Source: Psychrobacter fozii
GTDB taxonomy: Bacteria > Pseudomonadota > Gammaproteobacteria > Pseudomonadales > Moraxellaceae
DNA length: 64,000 nucleotides
NCBI RefSeq assembly: GCF_003217155.1
Contig: NZ_QJSU01000002.1
Coordinates: 62,001-126,000, forward strand
Reading direction: 5' to 3'
A program made the translations under genes and the position numbers. This document shows, piece after piece, positions 27,804 through 37,251 of this stretch. A model generated the notes under the pieces. The model was not told the origin of the DNA, did not search any database, and saw nothing but the letters and a program-made list of their open reading frames with translations. How positions within the stretch are numbered: the stretch's first letter is position 1; each line of letters opens with the position of its first letter.

Positions 27804-28820
27804 ATGATTTCAGTTATTATCGCCGCATTTAATGCCGCTGCTACTATTGATCGTTGTATTAGTAGTATTGACGTTGCGAAAAAAAGCCATGAGATTGAGT
27901 TGATAGTTATTGACGATGGTTCTAAAGATGAGACTGCTAGGTTATTGCATAGGTGGGAGAGTGATAGGGCGTGGATTACGGTGAAATATCAAAAAAATAG
28001 TGGCGTGGCAGACGCTCGTAATACTGGGCTTGATATCGCGACTGGTAACTACATCGTTTTTATAGATGCGGACGACACTATCGACGATTGGTATTTTGAC
28101 TTTGTCATTGCACAAGTGATTGATCGGGATATCGAGATGTTGGCGTTTGGTCATAAGCGCATCATGCTAGATGGCTCTGTTATCGAGCGCCATAACATTT
28201 CAGCAGAATATTCACGGCAAGATATTGAGAGTTTGCAACTGAGAGTGACAGAGAATAGAAATATATATTGGTATGTAACTACCAAAGTTTATAGCAAAAG
28301 CCTGATAGCGGATTTACGGTTTAATTGTGACGTAAAGCTTGGTGAAGATGGTATTTTTAATATTGAGTGCTTGGATAAAGCGAACCATTTATCTGTCGTA
28401 CCCGACTGTCCATATAACTACTATGAAAATGCTACTTCGATGACGAGTTTGCAATATAAGCCAGGGCTGTTGGAGTCTATTGAAGCAGACTATAAAGCCA
28501 GAGTTAGGATACATGACTGGTCTATCAGTGCTACTGAGAAGCAAGTGTTGCTATCAGATTTTGCTCGTAGTTATATCGAGCATATGCTGCCATATTTACT
28601 CAATAATTTGGCTCATATTCAGATGAGAAAACGCCATGCAGAGTTGATAAAAATACGCCAGTCTTTCGTTTATCAGAACTGTTTACTGCACTATCATCAA
28701 CAACACCCAGCGCGAGGCATTCGTATCTTGATTTCATGTTTTTCACGACATTGGTATGTTATGACATTGGTTTTTCTTCAACTGTCTTGGACTAAAGCAA
28801 AGGTAAAAAGACATGTTTAA
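27804..28820 (+). CDS. Family 2 glycosyltransferase
   Basis: 338 residues. N-terminal GT-A fold: MISVIIAAFNAAATIDRC, IVIDDGSKDETA, NSGVADARNTGL and IDADDTID, the nucleotide- and metal-binding elements of GT2 enzymes. The C-terminal half is less conserved and sets acceptor choice, which cannot be read from sequence. Its end overlaps the start of the PP-loop gene by eight bases, implying coupled expression. Confidence 0.88.
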   Translation: MISVIIAAFNAAATIDRCISSIDVAKKSHEIELIVIDDGSKDETARLLHRWESDRAWITVKYQKNSGVADARNTGLDIATGNYIVFIDADDTIDDWYFDFVIAQVIDRDIEMLAFGHKRIMLDGSVIERHNISAEYSRQDIESLQLRVTENRNIYWYVTTKVYSKSLIADLRFNCDVKLGEDGIFNIECLDKANHLSVVPDCPYNYYENATSMTSLQYKPGLLESIEADYKARVRIHDWSISATEKQVLLSDFARSYIEHMLPYLLNNLAHIQMRKRHAELIKIRQSFVYQNCLLHYHQQHPARGIRILISCFSRHWYVMTLVFLQLSWTKAKVKRHV

Positions 28821-30003
28821 TATTGATTTGTTTCCTCAGGCATTAAAGAGTGATGAAAGCGGACAGACTCGTTCTTGTTTGCTGAAACAAACGGCTGCGA
28901 GCGAAAATTCTACCGAACAAGAATTGTGGTTTGCGTATCCTATTAATTTACCAATGCCAGAAGACGATGATTGCGACTCTTATTTGTTAGCCACATTGTT
29001 GCCTGCGATGCAGCTGCGTGCGGCTATTCGTGTCCATGGCAGCGTGTCCCACGAGCTATTAGCCAACCTGACAGAACTACAGTATGTCTGGAATAAATGG
29101 TTACCAGAGCGTTATTTTCTGATTGATATACAAGTTGATCGTATTAGAGAGAGCAACGTACAAGTAGATGGTGCGATTGCTGCATTTTCTGGTGGCGTTG
29201 ATGCTCAGTTTACCGCTTATCGTCATGCGACAGGTAGAGCAGGATACGCCACACGAGCTATTAAAGCTGGGGTTTTTGTGCATGGCTTTGATATACCTTT
29301 AGAGGATACCGAAGGCTTTGCCAGTGCAGCAAAAATAGCGGCAAAAGCACTCGCAGATATCAATATCGAGCTATTGCCAGTTGAGACAAATATTCGCACG
29401 CTTTGGTCTATCAACTGGGAAGACTATCATGCTGCTGCTATTGCCTCAGTATTATGCGGCTTGAAACGATATGCAGGAATTGGGCTCATTGGTAGTGGTG
29501 ATTCTTATGACGTATTAATTAGTCCTTGGGGCTCACACCCAATCACTGATCCACTGCTGAGTTCTGGCGACTTTAGAGTGATTCATGATGGCGCTGGTTT
29601 TAGTCGTTCAGAAAAGCTTCAAACTCTTTCAGCATGGCCCTTGGGTATTGAAAGCCTGCGTTTCTGTTGGGCGGGTGAACAGAATGATAGCAACTGCGGC
29701 CGCTGTGAGAAATGTGTTAGGACGCGTCTCAACTTTTTGGTCGCAGGTATAGATAACCCTCAATGTTTTAGTGAACCCATTGATTCATCACTTTTTAAAT
29801 CAATAGCTCTAAAGAGCAAGGCTGTCAGCATAGATTGGAATCTAATTCGTCATGAGATGATTAAAACGGGTAGAGGTCTTGAATGGCTGCCATACATTGA
29901 AAAAGCACTCAAACGTAAACCGCCTCCTAACTTGAATAGATTGTTTCCTTTTGGTTCAAGACGTCGTATGTGGGTGAAAAAAATGTTAATGAGAAACAAA
30001 TAA
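28813..30003 (+). CDS. PP-loop (QueC-like) protein in polysaccharide cluster
   Basis: 396 residues. FSGGVDAQF at 125-133 matches the PP-loop motif SGGxDS of N-type ATP pyrophosphatases, with Ala131 in place of the last Ser. Near the C-terminus, CGRCEKC (Cys295, Cys298, Cys301) followed by VRT resembles the zinc site of the 7-deazaguanine synthase QueC. The region GLIGSGDSYDVLISPWGSHP lies between. Such enzymes adenylate a carboxylate or amide; within this cluster, activation or amidation of a sugar acid is conceivable but unproven. It overlaps the preceding glycosyltransferase gene and is followed by the pyruvyltransferase. Not a queuosine gene by context. Confidence 0.6.
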   Translation: MFNIDLFPQALKSDESGQTRSCLLKQTAASENSTEQELWFAYPINLPMPEDDDCDSYLLATLLPAMQLRAAIRVHGSVSHELLANLTELQYVWNKWLPERYFLIDIQVDRIRESNVQVDGAIAAFSGGVDAQFTAYRHATGRAGYATRAIKAGVFVHGFDIPLEDTEGFASAAKIAAKALADINIELLPVETNIRTLWSINWEDYHAAAIASVLCGLKRYAGIGLIGSGDSYDVLISPWGSHPITDPLLSSGDFRVIHDGAGFSRSEKLQTLSAWPLGIESLRFCWAGEQNDSNCGRCEKCVRTRLNFLVAGIDNPQCFSEPIDSSLFKSIALKSKAVSIDWNLIRHEMIKTGRGLEWLPYIEKALKRKPPPNLNRLFPFGSRRRMWVKKMLMRNK

Positions 30004-30016
30004 GGGAGTGTCAAAA

Positions 30017-31099
30017 ATGAATACTACCGCTATAAAAAAGCTCATACCACTCAGACTAAAAAAATATTTAGCCACCTATATGTGCGCGCGCGATTTACCA
30101 CTTCCGAGCAGTAATCGATGCTTCATTTTTCTGGCTGCTGACTATGGCAATATTGGTGATATCGCTATCTCTCATGCTCAAAAGCAATATTTGCAACATG
30201 TGATGACCGATTATGAGGTGGTCAGTGTTCCTATTAGTCAAACCAGACTGGTGCTCAACTCGATTAAACAGCAAATAAAAGAGAATGATATTGTCACTAT
30301 TATCGGCGGCGGTAATATGGGTGGCACATATCCTGATATTGAGGAGCTGCGCCAAGTAGTCATTAAGGCGTTTCCTGCGAATCGCATTGTTTGTTTTCCT
30401 CAGACATTAGATTGGAGTGATTTTGCTAAGTCTAAGCGTGTATTGCATCGTATCGTAAACGCCTACGCCAAACATCCAGATATACATATTTTTGCTAGAG
30501 AGTCGATGACAGCGGCCAAGCTTAGCAAGCTTTTTGCTGAGCATAGCAATGTCCATATTGGTCTTGTGCCAGATATCGTCATGAGTGCAAACGCAGCAGT
30601 ACTTGGAACGACAGATAAGTTAGCACCTTCAGGTATTTTGCGTTGCTTACGAGATGACAAAGAAGCTGCGCTATCAGGTGAGCAATATGCAATGATAGAC
30701 AAAGCCTTAGCAGATACTGGCTATCAGATTGAAAAGACAGACACCCATGCTGGCGGCTCTCAATTGGACGAGGCACATTGCTCAAAGTTGCTAACTGACA
30801 AGCTTAGCCAGTTTCGTGCTGCAAAGTTGGTGGTGACTGACCGTTTGCATGGCATGATTTTATGTTTGCTATCGGGTACGCCTTGCTTGGTATTACCGAA
30901 CTCCAATCATAAGATAAGACAGACGCAGTTGGACTGGTTACGCAATCATCCAAGACTCGTATTTTTAGAACTAGATGAGATTTCTGAGATTCCGAAATTC
31001 ATTGATAGGCTTCTATCACTACCTCACGGTACGATGATTGAGTCACCCGTTCACATCAATGAGTACAATGATTTAAAAAAATCGGTGGCCAGAATATGA
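30017..31099 (+). CDS. Polysaccharide pyruvyl transferase family protein
   Basis: 360 residues from ATG 30017; AAGGGAG lies nine bases upstream, whereas the GTG at 30008 would be too close to it. AADYGNIGDIAISHAQ near the N-terminus, IIGGGNMGGTYPD, and VVTDRLHGMILCLLSGTPCLVL near the C-terminus are the standard landmarks of the family, which transfers pyruvate from phosphoenolpyruvate to form ketals on sugars. The product would gain negative charge. It overlaps the next glycosyltransferase gene by four bases (ATGA). Confidence 0.87.
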   Translation: MNTTAIKKLIPLRLKKYLATYMCARDLPLPSSNRCFIFLAADYGNIGDIAISHAQKQYLQHVMTDYEVVSVPISQTRLVLNSIKQQIKENDIVTIIGGGNMGGTYPDIEELRQVVIKAFPANRIVCFPQTLDWSDFAKSKRVLHRIVNAYAKHPDIHIFARESMTAAKLSKLFAEHSNVHIGLVPDIVMSANAAVLGTTDKLAPSGILRCLRDDKEAALSGEQYAMIDKALADTGYQIEKTDTHAGGSQLDEAHCSKLLTDKLSQFRAAKLVVTDRLHGMILCLLSGTPCLVLPNSNHKIRQTQLDWLRNHPRLVFLELDEISEIPKFIDRLLSLPHGTMIESPVHINEYNDLKKSVARI

Positions 31100-32088
31100 C
31101 CATCGCAGCCGAGCCATTAGTGAGCATTATCGTGCCAGTATATAACGTCGCGTCATATATTGACGCTTGCTTAGCATCTATCAAGCAGCAGACTTATAAA
31201 AATATTGAAATTATCGTCGTTGAAGATTGCTCCACTGATGACTCAAAACAAGCACTAACCCCACATCTCACAGATAAGCGCATAAAAGTCATTCAACATA
31301 ATGAAAACAGTGGTCTTTCTGCTGCTCGTAATACCGGCATTAAATCTGCGATAGGCGAGTATATGATGTTCGTTGATTCTGATGACATTGTAGATACTCG
31401 CTTGGTAGCTGCTTGTGTGGATTGTGCTCTCAAAACAAACGCAGAAGTGGTTACGTATGGCTTTACACCGTTCGAAGACGGACTAGAGGATAAAGAGCTA
31501 CCATACCTAGCTGAAAATATAGTAATTGAGTCAGTCCAAGAAAATCATTCATATTTTGACTTACCGCATTTTGCATGGCTAAAATTTATTCGGTCTAGTG
31601 TCGTGCGTTCTGCCTCGCTACATTTCCCAGTGGGTCTATATTACGAGGATTGGCCGTTTCATTGGCATCTCGGTTTATCTGCTAAGGTGAGATATCAACT
31701 GCCTATTGATTTTTATCTGTATAGACAGCGAGGCACGTCGATTACAGGTTCAACGGATAAAAAGCTATTAGACCTTTTCGTTATTCACTCAGAAGTCATA
31801 ACTCTAGTAGAGAGCTATCAAGCGGATAAAGTTAAAAAAATACTCGCCAATAAAATCAGACAAAGTCATTGGAGTATTCTTACCCATATAGATAATGATT
31901 ATTTAGCAGCTGCATTAGTACAAGCTAAAAAAGCAGATAAAACGCTGCGATTAAAAGGCTATGAGAGCGATTTGGCATTAAGACATCTAATGATCAGCAA
32001 CATAGTACGTATGCCAAGCCAAGTCGCTTTGTCTATGTTGCAGGTGCTTCGTCAAGCGCTAGATAAAAGAGCAAGAATGAAAGGTTAG
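31096..32088 (+). CDS. Family 2 glycosyltransferase
   Basis: 330 residues. LVSIIVPVYNVASYIDACL, VVEDCSTDDS, NSGLSAARNTGI and FVDSDDIVD form the GT-A core typical of capsule GT2 enzymes. A YYEDWPFHWH segment lies where these enzymes often carry the catalytic ED. Coupled to the pyruvyltransferase gene by the ATGA overlap. Confidence 0.88.
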   Translation: MTIAAEPLVSIIVPVYNVASYIDACLASIKQQTYKNIEIIVVEDCSTDDSKQALTPHLTDKRIKVIQHNENSGLSAARNTGIKSAIGEYMMFVDSDDIVDTRLVAACVDCALKTNAEVVTYGFTPFEDGLEDKELPYLAENIVIESVQENHSYFDLPHFAWLKFIRSSVVRSASLHFPVGLYYEDWPFHWHLGLSAKVRYQLPIDFYLYRQRGTSITGSTDKKLLDLFVIHSEVITLVESYQADKVKKILANKIRQSHWSILTHIDNDYLAAALVQAKKADKTLRLKGYESDLALRHLMISNIVRMPSQVALSMLQVLRQALDKRARMKG

Positions 32089-32153
32089 TAGACAATAGGT
32101 TGAAAATATTTCTGAAAATATGTTTGGCTTTATGTTTCTTGATAGGGAAAAAG

Positions 32154-33266
32154 ATGGCTATTCAGAGAGTGCTGCACATAGTGGGAAAAATGGATCGTGC
32201 TGGGGCAGAGACCATGCTCATGAATCTATATCGCCATATGGATCATAATCAGATTCAGTTTGATTTTATTACCTTTACCGATGAGGTCGGTGACTATGAT
32301 GCTGAGATAAAAGCGTTGGGGGGTAGAATTATACCCATTTTAGCCAGTCATTCATTGACGCGTATGCTAAAGCTTAAACGATTCCTTAAACAACACCCTG
32401 ACTATCAAATCGTTCATGCTCATATGCTGTTGAACAATGCTTTTCATCTGTTGGCTGCTAAAAGTGCTGGCGTGCCGCATCGCATTTCGCACTCTCATAG
32501 CACCAGTAACGGTAAAACCAATATCGTTAAAAAAATATATGAGCAATGGGCATTAATTACCAATCGTACATTGGCTACTAAGAGAATCAGCTGCGGTGAC
32601 TATGCTGCAAATTACCTATTTGGTACTACAAAGGAGGTGTGGCTACTGCCCAATGCTGTTGATATACAGAAGATGATGACAGTCGCTAACCAATCACGAC
32701 ATTATATCGATCAGGAGTTTGGTGCTAAAGGATTTGGAGATAAAGGGTTAAAAATTATTCAAGCCGGTCGTCTCAATGAGGTTAAAAACCATCAATTTTC
32801 TTTAGAAGTCGCTGAGCAGCTAAAAAAACGTCAGATTGACTTTACCTTGTATATCGTTGGACAAGGTCCATTGGCGGCGAGGCTAAAGCAGCAAGTGAAA
32901 GACAAATCACTGTGCAGCAATGTCAAGTTTTTGGGGCTGCGTACGGATATTACAGAACTGATGGCCAGCGCAGATTATATGATCATGCCTTCTTTGCATG
33001 AAGGGTTTCCGGTTGTATTGGTAGAGAGTCAAACCGTTGGGTTAACAGCGCTGGTCTCTGATCAAGTATCACCTGAAGTGGATTTAGGGCTCGGATTGGT
33101 GCAGTTTTTACCTATTCATTCGGCCAAGGAGTGGGTCGATTGTTTATTGAAACCTAAAAACATACGGCCTAATGAAAAAGAAATAACAGAAGCACTAAAT
33201 CTATATGGATTCAGTGCTGTGACAAACGCGCAAAAATTAACGCAAATGTATTTGAATATGAAATGA
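32154..33266 (+). CDS. Family 4 glycosyltransferase
   Basis: 370 residues from ATG 32154 (MAIQRVLHIVGKMDRAGAET), the family start, with AGGG upstream; a TTG at 32100 would add an 18-residue hydrophobic leader. GT-B fold: an N-terminal acceptor half, then AGRLNEVKNHQFSLEVAEQL and MPSLHEGFPVVLVESQ, where the E-x7-E element binds the nucleotide sugar. Acceptor and donor unknown. Followed by a copy of the dispersed repeat. Confidence 0.87.
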   Translation: MAIQRVLHIVGKMDRAGAETMLMNLYRHMDHNQIQFDFITFTDEVGDYDAEIKALGGRIIPILASHSLTRMLKLKRFLKQHPDYQIVHAHMLLNNAFHLLAAKSAGVPHRISHSHSTSNGKTNIVKKIYEQWALITNRTLATKRISCGDYAANYLFGTTKEVWLLPNAVDIQKMMTVANQSRHYIDQEFGAKGFGDKGLKIIQAGRLNEVKNHQFSLEVAEQLKKRQIDFTLYIVGQGPLAARLKQQVKDKSLCSNVKFLGLRTDITELMASADYMIMPSLHEGFPVVLVESQTVGLTALVSDQVSPEVDLGLGLVQFLPIHSAKEWVDCLLKPKNIRPNEKEITEALNLYGFSAVTNAQKLTQMYLNMK

Positions 33267-33284
33267 CAGCTTTTGCTGTTTATC

Positions 33285-33392
33285 TATAGCAGGTTTAGCG
33301 TTATTTAAGTACAAGGAATGAGAGTAAAAGTGCGACACATAATAGGCTGAGCGAGCCTGCAATCATATCTGATTGATATAGAATTGACCATA
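33285..33392. repeat. Dispersed ~108-bp repeat, TATAG-ended subfamily
   Basis: Starts TATAGCAGGTTTAGCGTTA and ends ATAGAATTGACCATA. The core AAGTACAAGGAATGAGAGT and AGGCTGAGCGAG is a diverged form of the copy at 15534-15641. It splits the otherwise tightly packed cluster and lies 20 bases before the polymerase gene. Confidence 0.55.
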
Positions 33393-33412
33393 TCCACCTT
33401 ATCGAGGGTTAA

Positions 33413-34453
33413 ATGCTTCCATACCTGTTGGTTCTTAGCCTTGTTATCTTTTGGATCGTACTGGAGAAAAAATCTCTCAACCGTACGTCTTTTTGGTTGC
33501 CGTTAATTATTCTGACTTTATTTGCAGGCGCTCGGAGTTATCGTGTCGGTACAGATACAGGAAACTATACAAGAAATTTTAACAGTCAATTGAATGTCGA
33601 GTATTTTAGATTTAACGAAGACATTGAGTTTGGTTATCAAGTTTTAGAGTATGCATTGTTAAGCGTGACAAGCAGCTACTTTTGGCTTTTGACGATTACC
33701 AGTTTAATCATTGTGTATTGCTATCTTAAGAGTATTAAGAGATACAGCGTCAACTATTGGTTTTCAGTATTTTTATTCATCACATTAGGTGTTTATACGT
33801 TTTTTTTCAACGGATTACGTCAAGGGTTGGCGATGGCAATATTTACATTGGCCGTCCCATATTTATTAGAAAAAAGACTTATCCCATATCTGTTGGTATG
33901 TGCGGTCGCCTCATTATTCCACGTTACCGCATTATTTATCATTCCATTTTATTTTATTGTCAACTTAAGGGTAAGACCTGTATATAAAATTTTGGCAACA
34001 TTTCTAGGATCATTATTGGTGAGTGGCGTACTGGTCTCTTATATTTCTTCTACCAATGATAGGTATGAAAATTATGCAAAAGCTTCTGAAGAAGCAGGCG
34101 GGTTTTTAACGCTAGGATTTTATACTGTCCTCATGCTTTTAATTATGCTTGTGAGTTACGTATATAAAATTAAAGATGAAAATTTCCAGAAGCTAATAAC
34201 GTTTTATGCATCAGGCGTGGTTTTTATCATACCTCTGGCGATGTTGGGTACGAGTCCTTCAGGTCCGCAAAGGTTACTGGCGTATTTTACGTGGACATTA
34301 ATTTTGATACTGCCTGTGATGTTGAAAAAAATAAATAACATTTATCTTTATATCGCTAGTGTGCTGTTGTTTCTCACTTACTTTATGTTGACGACATCGA
34401 GATTTAGTAACTTGAGTCCGTATATTCTCAATCCGATATTTGAGGTTTTCTAA
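33413..34453 (+). CDS. wzy: EpsG/Wzy-type polysaccharide polymerase
   Basis: 346 residues with about ten membrane helices. LFAGARSYRVGTDTGNYTRNF just after the second helix is typical of the EpsG family of polymerases, and the FFNGLRQGLAMAIF segment supports this. It would polymerise repeat units at the periplasmic face. Its stop overlaps the next start (TAATG). Wzy proteins vary greatly in sequence, so the name rests on family pattern and context. Confidence 0.82.
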   Translation: MLPYLLVLSLVIFWIVLEKKSLNRTSFWLPLIILTLFAGARSYRVGTDTGNYTRNFNSQLNVEYFRFNEDIEFGYQVLEYALLSVTSSYFWLLTITSLIIVYCYLKSIKRYSVNYWFSVFLFITLGVYTFFFNGLRQGLAMAIFTLAVPYLLEKRLIPYLLVCAVASLFHVTALFIIPFYFIVNLRVRPVYKILATFLGSLLVSGVLVSYISSTNDRYENYAKASEEAGGFLTLGFYTVLMLLIMLVSYVYKIKDENFQKLITFYASGVVFIIPLAMLGTSPSGPQRLLAYFTWTLILILPVMLKKINNIYLYIASVLLFLTYFMLTTSRFSNLSPYILNPIFEVF

Positions 34454-35316
34454 TGAAAAATCAGCAGTACATATCCATTGGCATCCCTATTTATAACGCT
34501 GAAGCATACTTGGAAGATGCTATAAAGTCGGTATTGGCTCAAACGTATGAGCTATGGGAGTTGATATTAATTGATGATGGCTCTACGGATGGTTCATTAA
34601 CCATCGCTCGACGTTTTGAGAAAGCCGATAATAGAATAAAAGTCATTTCTGATGGGAAAAACAAAAAACTGCCAACTCGCCTAAATCAGCTCATTGATGA
34701 GTCTCAATATGACTATATTGCACGTATGGATGCTGACGACCTCATTCATCCAGACAGACTGACGATTCAAATGGCATTTTTAGAAAATAATACAGATTGT
34801 GATCTGGTGTCCACGGGTGTGGTGTCTATTGATAATAATAATAAGGTATATGGCTGTCGCCATGTAGATGGTATTTATACAGAGTTTGATGCAATTGCGC
34901 CAGCATACCCTATTGTGCATGCTTCTGTATTGGCAAGAAAGAGTTGGTATGAACGCAATAGATATGATGAGAATTATCCAAGGTCTGAAGATTATGACCT
35001 ATGGTGTAGAGCCATAACCAATCGAGATTTAAGATTGGCGGTATTGCCAGACTTATTATATTACTATCGAGAAGAGGGTAATTTATCATTAGCAAAAATC
35101 ATTCGATCATACAAAGATAGCTTCAAGACCTACCGTGAATATAAAGGACGTAGTGGGTTAGGGTCTTTGAAACTCACCGCAAAAATAATAACAGTTAGAT
35201 TGCTGGACTCTATGGGTTTGTTGCAACGCATAGCCAATAAAAGAAATAAATTAATGATGTCTAATGCACTTAAAACACGTCATCAAGCTGTCGTTGATAG
35301 CATCTGTGCTGAGTGA
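34453..35316 (+). CDS. Family 2 glycosyltransferase
   Basis: 287 residues. ISIGIPIYNAEAYLEDAIKS, LILIDDGSTDGS and YIARMDADDLIHPDR, where MDADD is the donor-binding DxD, followed by NYPRSEDYDLWCR with the likely catalytic ED. The pattern is that of capsule and O-antigen GT2 enzymes. Translation is probably coupled to the polymerase gene by the one-base overlap. Confidence 0.88.
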   Translation: MKNQQYISIGIPIYNAEAYLEDAIKSVLAQTYELWELILIDDGSTDGSLTIARRFEKADNRIKVISDGKNKKLPTRLNQLIDESQYDYIARMDADDLIHPDRLTIQMAFLENNTDCDLVSTGVVSIDNNNKVYGCRHVDGIYTEFDAIAPAYPIVHASVLARKSWYERNRYDENYPRSEDYDLWCRAITNRDLRLAVLPDLLYYYREEGNLSLAKIIRSYKDSFKTYREYKGRSGLGSLKLTAKIITVRLLDSMGLLQRIANKRNKLMMSNALKTRHQAVVDSICAE

Positions 35317-35347
35317 GTTCACTAATGAGAAACAATGAGGTGCTTAA

Positions 35348-36529
35348 ATGAGTTTTAAAATATGCTTTCTTGTGACAGATGCCGTTTCATTTAATGCTCT
35401 ATACCGCAATCAGCTTGAGTATATGAGGGACAATTCAGATTTTGACATTACGCTAATCTGTGGTGGTAATGAGGAGCAGCTGGATATTTTACGTGCGCGT
35501 AATATAGGTAACGTGGTCAATTTAAATTTTCAACGCAAACCGTCTTTATTTGAAGACACTAAGTCACTGGCGCTGTTAACTCGTTATTTTCTATTGAACC
35601 GCTTTGATGTGGTGGTTTATCTAACTCCCAAAGCGCTACTATTAGGAAGTATAGCAAGTGCATTTACTTTGCAAAAGAGACGGATTGCTTTCAGTGTGGG
35701 TAGAGCTTATGAGAATTTTTCAGGTTTTAAAAAGCGAATATTTCAGAGTTTTGACACATTAAGTTTTGCCTTGTCTCATGACGTTTTATTTGTGTCTGAG
35801 TCGCTATTGGATGTATGTCTAAAAGAAAATATTTTAAAAAAGAATAAATCAACTGTCATCGATAACGGCTCATTTAATGGCATAGATATTGATTTGCTTA
35901 GTCCTATAGATCAGCAGAAAGAAGATGCATTAAGAGAAAAATATAAAGTGCCTTTAGACTGTTTTTTACTTTGTGTAGTAGGAAGAGTGTGTGAGGATAA
36001 AGGTCTAACAGACATTGGTTATATATCTGAAACACTCAAAGAAGAAAATATCCACTTTATCTTTATTGGAGGTTTTGAAGATGATGTGGGGCAAACCGTC
36101 GTAGAAAAAATGGTTAAAGACAATAGAGCTGTATATATACCAGCTAACCCAAATGTACACGAGGTTTTTCAGTGTGCTGATTTACATTTATTTTTGAGCT
36201 ATCGAGAAGGATTTGGCAGTGTGGCGATTGAAGCGGCAAGTTGCGGTGTTCCTACGTTTGCCTATGATGTTGTCGGTGTAAAAGACAGTGTAAAAGAAGG
36301 TGTTAGCGGTCAGAAATTTACATTTAAAGATGTGCAAGCGGTGGCAACGGCAATTAGTAATGCCGCTACTGATGAGGGCTTTAAAGATAAATACCCTGAG
36401 GCAAGAGACTGGGCCACTGCGAATTTCGAACAAAATAGATTATGGCAAAGTTTTTTAAGCTTTTATTTGCCCAGTGTTGATGATGTTATAAATAACAGCG
36501 TAGATGGAAAAAGGCGGGCGGAACAATGA
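35348..36529 (+). CDS. Family 4 glycosyltransferase
   Basis: 393 residues, GT-B fold. VGRVCEDKGLTDIGYISETL and LFLSYREGFGSVAIEAASCG carry the donor-binding elements. Glycosyltransferases of this kind often follow the initiating transferase and add the second sugar, which fits its place directly upstream of the PglC-like gene. GAGGTG precedes the ATG. It overlaps the next gene by four bases (ATGA). Confidence 0.87.
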   Translation: MSFKICFLVTDAVSFNALYRNQLEYMRDNSDFDITLICGGNEEQLDILRARNIGNVVNLNFQRKPSLFEDTKSLALLTRYFLLNRFDVVVYLTPKALLLGSIASAFTLQKRRIAFSVGRAYENFSGFKKRIFQSFDTLSFALSHDVLFVSESLLDVCLKENILKKNKSTVIDNGSFNGIDIDLLSPIDQQKEDALREKYKVPLDCFLLCVVGRVCEDKGLTDIGYISETLKEENIHFIFIGGFEDDVGQTVVEKMVKDNRAVYIPANPNVHEVFQCADLHLFLSYREGFGSVAIEAASCGVPTFAYDVVGVKDSVKEGVSGQKFTFKDVQAVATAISNAATDEGFKDKYPEARDWATANFEQNRLWQSFLSFYLPSVDDVINNSVDGKRRAEQ

Positions 36530-37149
36530 TAAAACGACTATTCGATATTGTAGGTGCAACAACTGCTCTAGTAGTACTGTCTCCTGTCTATGTTGCAACT
36601 GCCTACAAAGTTAGCAAGAATTTGGGTTCGCCCATCTTGTTCCGTCAGACTCGCCCAGGACTGCATGGTCAGCCGTTTGAGATGGTAAAATTTCGCTCAA
36701 TGAAAGACAGTGTAGATACAGACGGCCATCTGTTAGAAGATGCTGAGCGGCTCACGGCATTTGGTAAAGCATTACGTAATACCAGTCTGGATGAGTTACC
36801 TGAGCTATGGAATGTGATTAAGGGTGACATGAGCTTGGTTGGCCCGCGCCCGTTATTGATGGAGTATCTGCCATTATACAGCGAGGAGCAAGCTCGCCGT
36901 CACAAGGTACGCCCAGGTATTACGGGGTATGCACAAATTAACGGTCGTAATGCTATTGGTTGGCAAGAGCGGTTTGAGCTTGATAACTGGTATGTGGTCA
37001 ATCAATCGCTATGGCTAGATATAAAAATCTTACTTAAAACAGTAAAAAAAGTCATCGTAAAGGATGGTATTAGCGCAGAAGGTGAGGCGACCATGAGCAA
37101 GTTTACGGGTAATAACACCAGGGCGTGTCCTAGTAAAAATATGCTTTGA
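36526..37149 (+). CDS. pglC: Initiating undecaprenyl-phosphate sugar-phosphate transferase (PglC type)
   Basis: Transfers the first sugar-1-phosphate from UDP-sugar to undecaprenyl phosphate. 207 residues, the short monotopic form with one N-terminal membrane helix (FDIVGATTALVVLSPVYV). LFRQTRPGLHGQPFEMVKFRSM, TSLDELPELWNVIKGDMSLVG with the catalytic Asp-Glu pair, and RPGITGYAQINGRN are all present. The natural C-terminus appears to be replaced: the last codons (about ACPSKNML) and the stop lie in a small sequence with IS-like ends at 37121-37167. The conserved core is intact, so activity is probably retained. Confidence 0.9.
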   Translation: MIKRLFDIVGATTALVVLSPVYVATAYKVSKNLGSPILFRQTRPGLHGQPFEMVKFRSMKDSVDTDGHLLEDAERLTAFGKALRNTSLDELPELWNVIKGDMSLVGPRPLLMEYLPLYSEEQARRHKVRPGITGYAQINGRNAIGWQERFELDNWYVVNQSLWLDIKILLKTVKKVIVKDGISAEGEATMSKFTGNNTRACPSKNML

Positions 37150-37167
37150 TAGATTGAGAACACGCTC
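37121..37167. mobile_element. Possible 47-bp miniature element with IS5-like ends
   Basis: Starts GGGCGTGTCCTAGT and ends TTGAGAACACGCTC, imperfect inverted repeats resembling IS5-type termini and the ends of the element at 49103-49264. It overlaps the 3' end of the pglC-like gene and supplies its last eight or so codons and stop. No coding capacity of its own. Confidence 0.38.
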
Positions 37168-37251
37168 TAGCTATTCAATCAAGTCTTTGAGTATTAAAAG
37201 TATTATGTAAGAAGTAATAAACCATTAGACATAAGTACCATAGAGGAACAT

